From positions 1-9,535 of the forward strand of contig CALUAU010000078.1 in assembly GCA_943914115.1 (NCBI GenBank): a DNA stretch of 9,535 bases. The letters are read 5' to 3'. The position numbers were made by a program, and so were the translations under genes. Position 1 is the stretch's first letter. Each line of letters opens with the position of its first letter. Under the pieces are notes generated by a model, which saw nothing but the letters and a program-made list of their open reading frames with translations, was not told where the DNA came from and made no database searches. Origin of the DNA: an uncultured Microbacteriaceae bacterium. Lineage in GTDB: Bacteria > Actinomycetota > Actinomycetes > Actinomycetales > Microbacteriaceae. This document shows, one piece after another, positions 1-5,303 of the stretch.

Positions 1-1785
1 CGTGCCGACGGTGTGGGGCTTGCCAGTCGCACGCTCGACGGTGAACAGTGCTGGCCAGGTTTCGAAGACGCTGCCGTTCCACCCGAACAGCTCGGCGCCT
101 ATCTGCGCGAGTTCGACAAACTCACCGCCAGCCACGGCATCGAGGGTATGCCTTACGGACACTTTGGTGACGGTTGCATCCACATTCGGCTCTCGATTCC
201 GCTCGAGCGCGACGGCGCCGCAATGCGCCGCTTCATGCTCGATGCTGGCCGGCTCGTCGCCGATTTCGGTGGCTCAATGTCGGGTGAGCACGGTGATGGC
301 CGGGCACGAAGCGAGCTGTTGCCGCTCATGTACAGCGATGAGGCTATCGCCGCGTTCGGCGAGCTCAAATCGCTGTTCGATCCGCGCAACCTCCTCAACC
401 CCGAAGTGCTCGTGCACCCGGCACCCCTCGACCGCGATCTGCGCCGCCCGCAGGCCCTGCCGATGCCGAAGGTGCGCGGCGGGTTTGAGTGGGCGCATGA
501 CGGTGGCGATTTCACCAGGGCCACGCATCGGTGCGTGGGAATGGCGAAATGCCGGGCCGATAATCGGGCCTCCGGTGGATTCATGTGCCCGAGCTACCTG
601 GCCAGCCGTGACGAAACCCACTCGACCCGCGGGCGCGCCCGCGTGCTGCAAGAAATGATCAACGGCAAACTTGTCGATGGCGGCTGGCGCTCGCGGGAGG
701 TCGCCGATTCGCTCGACATGTGCCTGTCGTGCAAGGCGTGCTCGACCGACTGCCCTGCCGGGGTGGATATGGCGGCGATGAAATCAGAGACGCTGTATCG
801 CAAGTATCGCGGCCGGCTGCGCCCCATGAGCCACTATGTGCTCGGGCAGTTGCCGCGCTGGCAGAAACTGATGTCGCCGTTGGCGCCGCTGGTGAACGGG
901 ATGTTTTCGGTGGGCTGGCTGCGCCGGCTCATGTTGCCGCTGGCTGGTGTCGATCGTCGACGCACAATTCCGAGGGTGTCGCGCACCACGTTCTATCGTG
1001 ACCGGCGTCGTGCCGAACGCGCAGGCAAAGCGGTGTCGGCTGTAGCCCCGCGGGGCGAGCGCCCCCGGGTGATGGTGTGGGCCGACTCGTTCTCGAACGG
1101 GTTCGCGCCGGGCATCGACCACGATGTGGTGCGGGTGCTTGAAGCTGCCGGGTTCGAGGTGGTGACGCCGCCGCAGCAGGTGTGCTGCGGGCTCACCTGG
1201 ATTTCAACCGGGCAACTTGACGGCGCCCGTAAACGCCTCGCGCAGCTGCTGGATGTGTTTACCCCACTGGTTGAGGATGGCATCCCGATTATTGGTGTAG
1301 AACCCAGCTGTACGGCGGTGCTGCGCAGCGATCTGCTCGAGCTATTCGCAGACGATCCCCGCGCGCAGCTGATTGCCGAAGCAACTTTCACGCTATCGGA
1401 GGTGCTCACCGGTGGCGCGCCCGTGAAACCGAGTGACGAGTTCGCCCTGCCTGATCTTGCCGGCACCGAAATTGTGGTGCAGCCGCACTGCCACCAGCAC
1501 GCCGTCATCGGTTTCGATGCCGACCGTAAGCTCTTGCAGCAGATGGGCGCCGAATTGACGCAGCTTTCGGGATGCTGCGGGCTGGCTGGCAACTTCGGTC
1601 TCGAACGCGGCCACTACGAAATGTCGGTCGCAGTTGCGGGTAATTCGCTGCTACCTGCGCTTCGGAAGGCGTCGGATGACGCGGTATTTTTGGCTGACGG
1701 GTTCTCGTGCCGCACGCAGGCCGATCAGCTTATCGGCCGTGAGGGCGTGCATTTGGCAACGCTGATTGCGCAGCGGCTCGGGTAG
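1..1785 (+). CDS. FAD/Fe-S D-2-hydroxyacid dehydrogenase (GlcD/YdiJ type), C-terminal part
   Basis: The frame is open from base 1, so the N-terminal FAD-binding (PCMH-type) half lies outside the window; 594 residues are visible. In order: an FAD-oxidase C-terminal domain with GHFGDGCIHIR (about nt 160-192) and SGEHGDGRARSELL (about nt 280-321); a cysteine set C-x5-C-x11-CP (nt 532-591); a typical 4Fe-4S motif C-x2-C-x2-C-x3-CP (nt 721-756); and a C-terminal CCG-type domain with two CCG motifs (nt 1183-1191 and 1573-1581) and HCHQHAVIG between them. This order is that of the large fused D-lactate / D-2-hydroxyglutarate dehydrogenases such as E. coli YdiJ. These oxidise a D-2-hydroxyacid on FAD and pass electrons through Fe-S centres to a membrane acceptor. 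The family call is firm; the substrate is not readable. The stop TAG is at 1783-1785. No T-rich terminator hairpin follows. The next gene is on the same strand but appears to have its own promoter. Confidence 0.93.
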   Translation, partial: RADGVGLASRTLDGEQCWPGFEDAAVPPEQLGAYLREFDKLTASHGIEGMPYGHFGDGCIHIRLSIPLERDGAAMRRFMLDAGRLVADFGGSMSGEHGDGRARSELLPLMYSDEAIAAFGELKSLFDPRNLLNPEVLVHPAPLDRDLRRPQALPMPKVRGGFEWAHDGGDFTRATHRCVGMAKCRADNRASGGFMCPSYLASRDETHSTRGRARVLQEMINGKLVDGGWRSREVADSLDMCLSCKACSTDCPAGVDMAAMKSETLYRKYRGRLRPMSHYVLGQLPRWQKLMSPLAPLVNGMFSVGWLRRLMLPLAGVDRRRTIPRVSRTTFYRDRRRAERAGKAVSAVAPRGERPRVMVWADSFSNGFAPGIDHDVVRVLEAAGFEVVTPPQQVCCGLTWISTGQLDGARKRLAQLLDVFTPLVEDGIPIIGVEPSCTAVLRSDLLELFADDPRAQLIAEATFTLSEVLTGGAPVKPSDEFALPDLAGTEIVVQPHCHQHAVIGFDADRKLLQQMGAELTQLSGCCGLAGNFGLERGHYEMSVAVAGNSLLPALRKASDDAVFLADGFSCRTQADQLIGREGVHLATLIAQRLG

Positions 1786-1813
1786 TTTCCGCGCGATCTT
1801 GGTGTATTCGGTC

Positions 1814-1843
1814 TTGACCGCTAGCGATAATCAATCACATTAT
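1814..1843 (+). promoter_or_regulatory. Candidate promoter of the arsR / His-rich operon
   Basis: A TTGACC hexamer (1814-1819) resembles a -35 element. CATTAT (1838-1843), 18 bp downstream, is a 4/6 match to a -10 element. GATAAT at 1825-1830 is a better -10 hexamer but has no good -35 at the right distance. Either choice places the start of transcription at or just before the palindrome at 1846-1869, so a bound repressor would block initiation. The TTGACC also lies inside the short palindrome CGGTCTTGACCG (1809-1820). Hexamers were matched by eye only. Confidence 0.4.
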
Positions 1844-1845
1844 GC

Positions 1846-1869
1846 ATGCGTATATTGCAATATGTGCAT
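1846..1869. promoter_or_regulatory. Imperfect palindrome, probable ArsR/SmtB operator
   Basis: The core ATATTGCAATAT (1852-1863) is a perfect 12-bp palindrome. It is flanked symmetrically by ATGC (1846-1849) and GCAT (1866-1869), with two non-pairing bases on each side, giving ATGC-N2-(12 bp)-N2-GCAT. It lies 21 bp before the GTG start of the repressor, just downstream of the candidate promoter, and is AT-rich in a GC-rich window. ArsR/SmtB repressors usually bind AT-rich imperfect inverted repeats overlapping their own promoters. That this is the operator is inferred from position, symmetry and the neighbouring gene. A second short palindrome, CATATATG, overlaps its right edge (1867-1874). 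Confidence 0.65.
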
Positions 1870-1890
1870 ATATGGTGTCATGATGGATGC

Positions 1891-2208
1891 GTGAAGAACC
1901 CTGCGATTGATCGCGCTGCCAGCATCTTCCACGTGCTCGGGCACGCTGGGCGGCTGGAGCTCGTTGTCACACTCTTCGACGGCGGTCGAAGCGTGAGTGA
2001 ACTTGCCGAACAATTGCAGATGACCCAACCGCTGGTGTCGCAACACCTGCGTACGCTGCGGGATGTGGGGCTCGTGGCGGTAACAGTGAGTGGCCGCAAT
2101 CGCATCTACGAGCTCGCCGATGAACATGTTCGGCACGTGGTGGCGGATGCGCTCGTCCACTCTGCCGAACATCTCGAACAGCCAGAGTCAGGTGCAATAT
2201 CCAGCTGA
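1891..2208 (+). CDS. ArsR/SmtB-family zinc-type metal-sensing repressor
   Basis: This is a 105-residue winged helix-turn-helix protein of normal ArsR/SmtB size. The recognition region is about residues 34-57 (VSELAEQL then TQPLVSQHLRTL). A beta wing follows (about 61-75, VAVTVSGRNRIYEL) and then a C-terminal alpha-5 helix. That helix carries D77-x-H79-x10-H90-x2-E93. This is the alpha-5 metal-site pattern of cyanobacterial SmtB and its relatives, in which the four ligands come from both subunits of the dimer and bind Zn(II), releasing DNA. There is no ELCVCDL-type arsenic site and no N-terminal cysteine-rich site, so zinc (or possibly Co/Ni) is the expected signal. GTG 1891 is chosen because the family N-terminus begins there; the in-frame ATG at 1846 lies inside the operator and would add 15 unrelated residues. 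No strong Shine-Dalgarno is visible. The next gene follows after 75 bp on the same strand with no terminator, so both probably share one transcript. Confidence 0.93.
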   Translation: MKNPAIDRAASIFHVLGHAGRLELVVTLFDGGRSVSELAEQLQMTQPLVSQHLRTLRDVGLVAVTVSGRNRIYELADEHVRHVVADALVHSAEHLEQPESGAISS

Positions 2209-2283
2209 CAGGCTTGCCACGAATGGCATCAAACGCCCCTGCTAACAACATTGGTCACTCGACCAGGCATTAAGGAGAAGACA

Positions 2284-2577
2284 ATGACCGAACACAAGAC
2301 TGCCGAGCACGCCGTCGCCGAACATGAGCACGGTGCAAACTGCGGGCACGAAGCAATCGACCGCGGCGATCACGTTGACTACCTGCACGATGGTCACCTG
2401 CACACGCTCCACGGTGACCACTACGACGAGCACCACCACGCTGCTGAGCACTCGGTAGCTGAACACCAGCACGGTGTAAACTGCGGGCACGAAGCAATCG
2501 AACACGGCGACCACGTCGACTACGTTCACGATGGTCACCGGCATGCAGTGCACGTTGACCACTACGACGAACACTAA
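2284..2577 (+). CDS. Small histidine-rich putative metal-binding protein with two tandem units
   Basis: The protein has 97 residues, 26 of them histidine, many Asp and Glu, and two Cys (C20, C67). It has no signal peptide or membrane segment, so it is probably cytosolic. Two 44-residue units (7-50 and 54-97) each carry an AEHxxAEHxHG lead, NCGHEAI, GDHVDY, HDGHxH and a DHYDEH end. Each unit therefore offers about a dozen possible ligands for Zn or another transition metal. ATG 2284 has an excellent ribosome site, AAGGAG, ending 6 nt upstream. The gene lies 75 bp after a zinc-type ArsR/SmtB repressor with no second operator, so it should be induced by excess metal. From memory, single-unit relatives occur in other actinobacteria, sometimes labelled 'zinc transporter permease'. 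That label cannot be right for a soluble protein this short. A metal buffer, store or chaperone is an inference; no enzymatic motif is visible. Confidence 0.88.
   Translation: MTEHKTAEHAVAEHEHGANCGHEAIDRGDHVDYLHDGHLHTLHGDHYDEHHHAAEHSVAEHQHGVNCGHEAIEHGDHVDYVHDGHRHAVHVDHYDEH
2302..2574 (+). repeat. Tandem duplication inside the His-rich gene (141-nt period)
   Basis: Codons 7-50 (2302-2433) and 54-97 (2443-2574) encode two 44-residue units matching at 34 of 44 positions without gaps. Three codons (His-His-Ala) separate them. The period is 47 codons, or 141 nt, so the reading frame is kept. Nearly all His, Cys and Asp ligands are conserved between copies; most differences are in non-ligand positions such as A/V, L/V and L/R. 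Confidence 0.9.
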
Positions 2578-2598
2578 GTCGTAGCGATTACCCTCGAA

Positions 2599-2636
2599 TA
2601 CCAAAATGGCCCCACCGTGGTGGGGCCATTTTGGTA
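2599..2636. terminator. Bidirectional terminator between convergent genes
   Basis: This is a perfect inverted repeat. TACCAAAATGGCCCCACC (2599-2616) pairs with 2619-2636 across a two-base centre, in practice a CGTG loop. The GC-rich inner stem is flanked by AAAA on the left and TTTT on the right, so each strand shows a GC stem followed by T residues. It lies 22 bp after the His-rich gene's stop and 26 bp from the thioredoxin stop on the other strand, so it can end both transcripts. Confidence 0.9.
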
Positions 2637-2661
2637 ACGAAGCGGGTGCGACTCTGCAGCT

Positions 2662-3045
2662 CTAATTGTTGCTGTCACCTTCGGCGGCCTGCTGCTGCTC
2701 GATCTGTTTGCGCACCTCATCCATGTCGACGCTCTTGACCGCTTCGATGACCTGCTCGAGTGCCTGCGCGGGCAGCGCGCCAGCCTCGCGGTAGAGCAGC
2801 ACGCCATCGCGAAACGCCATCAGGGTGGGAATCGACTGGATCCCCAGCTGTGCGGAGATTTCGCGGTTTGCTTCGGTGTCTACCTTGGCGAAGGTGATGT
2901 CTTCGTGCTTGTTGCTCGCCTCTTCGTAGACGGGGGCAAACATTTGGCAGGGGCCACACCAGCCCGCCCAAAAATCGACGAAGTGGATGCCCTTTCCGGT
3001 GACGGTTTCGAGGAAGTTGTCATTCGTGAGGTCGACAGTAGCCAT
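2662..3045 (-). CDS. trxA: Thioredoxin
   Basis: The protein has 127 residues and is a single-domain thioredoxin, a cytosolic dithiol reductant for target proteins recycled by thioredoxin reductase. The active site WCGPC is at residues 29-33, preceded by VDFWAG. The buried-acid region is VDF (D24), and the cis-proline loop is SIPT (P73). The fold ends near residue 105. The last 20 or so residues form a polar Gln/Glu/Asn tail beyond the usual 105-110. ATG 3045 has a good Shine-Dalgarno, AAAGGA, 7 nt upstream. There is no trxB next to it. A promoter of sigma-R type about 90 bp upstream (3137-3162) predicts induction by disulfide stress. It converges on the His-rich gene and shares its terminator. 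Confidence 0.97.
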   Translation of the reverse strand: MATVDLTNDNFLETVTGKGIHFVDFWAGWCGPCQMFAPVYEEASNKHEDITFAKVDTEANREISAQLGIQSIPTLMAFRDGVLLYREAGALPAQALEQVIEAVKSVDMDEVRKQIEQQQAAEGDSNN

Positions 3046-3136
3046 GCCGGAGTCCTTTCAAATCGTGTGTCCGGTCGGTGAGATCGGTCAGCGTCGGATG
3101 ATCGGGAGGGTTCGCGGTGGGGTCGGTACGGAGGCC

Positions 3137-3162
3137 AACAAATCGGTCGGGCCGGATATTCC
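3137..3162 (-). promoter_or_regulatory. Sigma-R (SigH)-type promoter of thioredoxin
   Basis: Read on the minus strand, GGAAT (3162-3158) is followed by exactly 18 bases and then GTT (3139-3137). This matches the known actinobacterial sigma-R consensus GGAAT-N18/19-GTT. Sigma-R and SigH control thioredoxin genes in Streptomyces and Mycobacterium. It lies 91 bp upstream of the thioredoxin ATG, so a leader of about 85 nt is expected. Neither a sigma factor nor its anti-sigma is encoded in this window, so use of this promoter is inferred. Confidence 0.75.
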
Positions 3163-3163
3163 A

Positions 3164-3199
3164 TGCGGCCGCAAATCCTGCTGTGAGGTGCGGCCGCAA
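3164..3199. repeat. Two copies of an 11-bp palindrome-containing element upstream of trxA
   Basis: TGCGGCCGCAA occurs at 3164-3174 and again at 3189-3199, with 25 bp between starts. Its first 10 bases, TGCGGCCGCA, are a perfect palindrome, so the copies could also pair with each other as a 10-bp hairpin with a 15-nt loop. The pair sits between the stop of the PRC-barrel gene (3220) and the -35 element of the sigma-R promoter (3158-3162). It could end the upstream transcript, although no T-run follows, or be a paired protein-binding site. Confidence 0.6.
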
Positions 3200-3219
3200 C
3201 GAAACGGGATGCGCTGAAA

Positions 3220-4041
3220 CTAGTCTGTGGGTTTTTCGATCTCGGGATCGGTTTCGAGATTGAGTGAGGTGGCGTCGAGCTCGGCATCTGCGTCGTCGGC
3301 AAAGCCGGCTGCCGCCTCCGCGGCACTGCTGCTCGTGTCAGGTGCGAACGCCGTATCCGCAACCTCATCGGCCGCTTCATCAGCTGACGCTGCCGCGACC
3401 TCGCCAGTTTCGGTAAGATCGGTGTCGAAGCTGACCTCGTCATCGAGCTCGCTAGTCACAGCGTCGGCCGATTCAACCAGCAGCGGATCGGGCTCGGGCA
3501 GCTTGCCGGGCACCTGGTAGTGCGCGTACAGGTCGTCTTCTTCTGCGGGGGAGAGATTCTGGTCGATTTCGGTGCGCGGGGCGCTTACCACTTGGTCTTT
3601 GGTGTAGGGAACGGTGATCCGTTTGCCGTCGCGTTCGGCTAGATCGAGCGGAACGAAGTATTCTTTGATGCCAAAGAAACCGGTCTTAACCGTGACCCAA
3701 TTGGGTTCTTGGGTCTGATCGTCGAGATAGACCTGGCCAACTCGGCCAAGCTTTTGCCCATCGGTGCCGTAGACGGTCGACTGAAAAAGCTCCAGCAGTC
3801 GCTCTTCAGCCTCGCGCTTGGCCGCCTCCTCGGGGGGGTCGCCGGCATCCGTTGCAGTGTTGGCTTCGTCGCTTGCCTCGTCCTTTGCGATATCCGATTC
3901 TGACGTGTCTGAGTCGGCGGCGTTATCGGCGTCGCTCTCAGTCACCTCAGCTTCGAGGTCGGCCTCGGTGAGGTCGTCGGTGTGCTCTTCGGGAAGATCA
4001 ACGTTGTCGTTGAGTTCCGTGCGGTCTTGCTCAGCAGCCAT
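3220..4041 (-). CDS. Acidic PRC-barrel domain protein
   Basis: The protein has 273 residues. Residues 1-78 are an acidic, low-complexity region rich in Asp, Glu, Ala, Ser and Thr, probably disordered. Residues 84-160 form a PRC-barrel-like domain (LFQSTVYGTDGQKLGRVGQVYLDD, then NWVTVKTGFF, YFVPLD, ITVPYTKDQV). An actinobacterial YAHY-type element follows (about 165-176). Residues 185-273 are a second acidic, Ala-rich tail. No signal peptide or membrane helix is seen, so it is cytoplasmic. PRC-barrels in RimM and photosynthetic reaction centre H mediate binding to RNA or protein; the role of stand-alone actinobacterial versions is not established. ATG 4041 is chosen because AAAGGA lies 11-12 nt upstream and no similarity is lost. 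An upstream in-frame start at 4122 would overlap the preceding gene. It follows the DUF4349 lipoprotein by 77 bp and may be cotranscribed with it. Confidence 0.85.
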   Translation of the reverse strand: MAAEQDRTELNDNVDLPEEHTDDLTEADLEAEVTESDADNAADSDTSESDIAKDEASDEANTATDAGDPPEEAAKREAEERLLELFQSTVYGTDGQKLGRVGQVYLDDQTQEPNWVTVKTGFFGIKEYFVPLDLAERDGKRITVPYTKDQVVSAPRTEIDQNLSPAEEDDLYAHYQVPGKLPEPDPLLVESADAVTSELDDEVSFDTDLTETGEVAAASADEAADEVADTAFAPDTSSSAAEAAAGFADDADAELDATSLNLETDPEIEKPTD

Positions 4042-4072
4042 CGAAGACGAGTTCCTTTGTTCGTGGTCAGTA

Positions 4073-4088
4073 CCCGAAGTGTATCGGG
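4073..4088. repeat. Small inverted repeat in the PRC-barrel gene leader
   Basis: CCCGA (4073-4077) and TCGGG (4084-4088) form a 5-bp stem with a 6-nt loop, about 30 nt before the PRC-barrel start. There is no T-run, so it is probably not a strong terminator of the preceding lipoprotein gene. Its function is unknown. Confidence 0.35.
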
Positions 4089-4118
4089 CTGTACCTTGAC
4101 GCAGGCTTACCGAGCAGG

Positions 4119-5168
4119 TCAACTGCGCGTTTCGGTCGCCTCGGTTGCCTCGGTGTTGCTGGATGCATCAAGATGCTCATCGGTAATCTCCGGCAGCGGC
4201 GGTAGCTGATCGCTCGTCGCCTCGGCCGCGGCAGCTGCACTTGCCTGCTGACTAGCGCGAGCTTTGCGGTAGCGCGGCCGCAGCAGCCCGAACCACAGGC
4301 CTGCGAACAGCACCGCGCATACAACCAGCCCCGGCAGCACATAGCCGATCAGGTTGGCGACTCCACCAATAGCAGCCACCAGGTCGTTCCAGCCCTGACC
4401 GAGCCCACCTAAGAACGGCGGCGCTTCATCGCTGTCGACCGTGGTGTCGGCCTGAGCTTGTACGATGCGCAGGTCTACTTTCGACATACTGATTCGGTCG
4501 CTGAGTTCGGTGCGCTGCGCTTCCAAGCTCTGCAGCTCGGATTGGCGGCTGTCGAGTTCGCGTTCGATCTCGAGCAGGTCGCCGATAGTGGTAGCTTCAG
4601 AGAGCATCTTGCGCAGTGACTCGATCGAGCTTTTCAGGCTGTCGATCTGGGCATCGAGATCCACTTTTTGCAGGGAAACATCGCTCGCTTCAGTGGTGAG
4701 GTGTTTCGTGGTGCCGAGCGCCTTTAGTTCGCTGATGAACGTGTCGTGCTGATCGGCGGGGATGCGCACCGTGAAATCGGCACTCGGGTACCTGCGCTCG
4801 ATTTGTTCGTGACGGTATTCGATGCGGCCCTGGTACTTGTGGGCGAGGCTTTCGAGCTCGGCCGTTGCCTGTTCGGCTGAGTCGACCTCGACTTCGGCCG
4901 TGGTTGTTACCACCATGGCGGGTTCGTGCGGCGTGGTCGAACCAGAACCGGGTTCGTTCGCGTCGTGTTCGGCGCCGTCTTGAGCGATACCCTCAGGCTG
5001 ATCGGGGCCGTGCTCTTCGGGGTATTCGCGCGAGTTCTGTGCGGCGGCCCCGGATGCGGTGCTATCTGAGCCACTCGAACCAGCGGCACATCCCGACAGC
5101 AGGCCGATAGCTGCGAGTGCAACCGTCACCGTCGTGAGTGCCTGTTTCAACCACTGTTTTTTCGCCAT
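4119..5168 (-). CDS. DUF4349 lipoprotein with C-terminal membrane helix
   Basis: The protein has 349 residues. The N-terminus MAKKQWLK is followed by a hydrophobic stretch and the lipobox LLSGC (C27), giving export and lipid attachment. Residues 28-80 are a Ser/Gly/Glu-rich linker. Residues 84-240 match the DUF4349 pattern: a VTTTAEVEV strand, TVRIP at about 133-137, a long coiled coil (about 165-228), then SKVDLRIVQA. A hydrophobic segment at about 268-296 is followed by the basic sequence RPRYRKAR, and the acidic Ala-rich tail is predicted cytoplasmic. The domain's function is not established; a membrane-attached scaffold or sensor is possible. ATG 5168 is chosen because it gives a proper signal peptide. 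An upstream in-frame ATG at 5228 would bury it. No clear Shine-Dalgarno is visible, and the start is preceded at 3 nt by one arm of an inverted repeat. Having both a lipid anchor and a C-terminal helix is usual for this family as I recall it. Confidence 0.88.
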   Translation of the reverse strand: MAKKQWLKQALTTVTVALAAIGLLSGCAAGSSGSDSTASGAAAQNSREYPEEHGPDQPEGIAQDGAEHDANEPGSGSTTPHEPAMVVTTTAEVEVDSAEQATAELESLAHKYQGRIEYRHEQIERRYPSADFTVRIPADQHDTFISELKALGTTKHLTTEASDVSLQKVDLDAQIDSLKSSIESLRKMLSEATTIGDLLEIERELDSRQSELQSLEAQRTELSDRISMSKVDLRIVQAQADTTVDSDEAPPFLGGLGQGWNDLVAAIGGVANLIGYVLPGLVVCAVLFAGLWFGLLRPRYRKARASQQASAAAAAEATSDQLPPLPEITDEHLDASSNTEATEATETRS

Positions 5169-5171
5169 GCA

Positions 5172-5211
5172 CTCAGCTTCGCAGTAACCGTTGCGCGGCA
5201 CATCAGCTGAG
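5172..5211. repeat. Inverted repeat abutting the lipoprotein start codon
   Basis: CTCAGCT (5172-5178) pairs with AGCTGAG (5205-5211) over a 26-nt loop. The loop contains a further CGCA/TGCG pair. In the minus-strand transcript the right arm ends 3 nt before the ATG at 5168, where a ribosome site would normally be. Formation in the RNA is inferred from sequence only. Confidence 0.4.
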
Positions 5212-5212
5212 C

Positions 5213-5239
5213 GGTTCGGTCTGATCATTCGACAGAACC
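5213..5239. repeat. Inverted repeat between the aldo/keto reductase and lipoprotein genes
   Basis: GGTTC-G-GTC (5213-5221) pairs with GAC-A-GAACC (5231-5239), giving 8 pairs with one mismatch and a 9-nt loop. It lies 65 bp after the reductase stop on the minus strand. With no T-run after it, it is at best a weak candidate terminator for the reductase gene. Confidence 0.35.
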
Positions 5240-5303
5240 ACTCTCGCTCGCCCGCAGGGTCGAGCAGGGAGGTGAATAAACCCAGTTCAGCAGCGCAGTC
5301 GCG

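Noticed and set aside
2..658. Plus-strand 218-residue frame overlapping the dehydrogenase.
   Set aside because: It lies within the Fe-S/FAD protein in another frame, is Ser/Arg/Cys-rich, and matches no family.
1846..1890. In-frame upstream ATG that would extend the ArsR repressor by 15 residues.
   Set aside because: It is the first base of the operator palindrome and would lie upstream of or at the expected transcription start. The extension is unlike ArsR N-termini.
2242..2604. Minus-strand 120-residue open frame opposite the His-rich gene, very rich in valine.
   Set aside because: Histidine codons CAC/CAT read backwards as GTG/ATG, so the frame is an artefact of the His-rich gene. It also reads through the terminator and has no ribosome site.
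3129..3199. Possible leader riboswitch or attenuator before thioredoxin.
   Set aside because: No known riboswitch core is recognisable. The structure is explained by the two palindromes and the sigma-R promoter.
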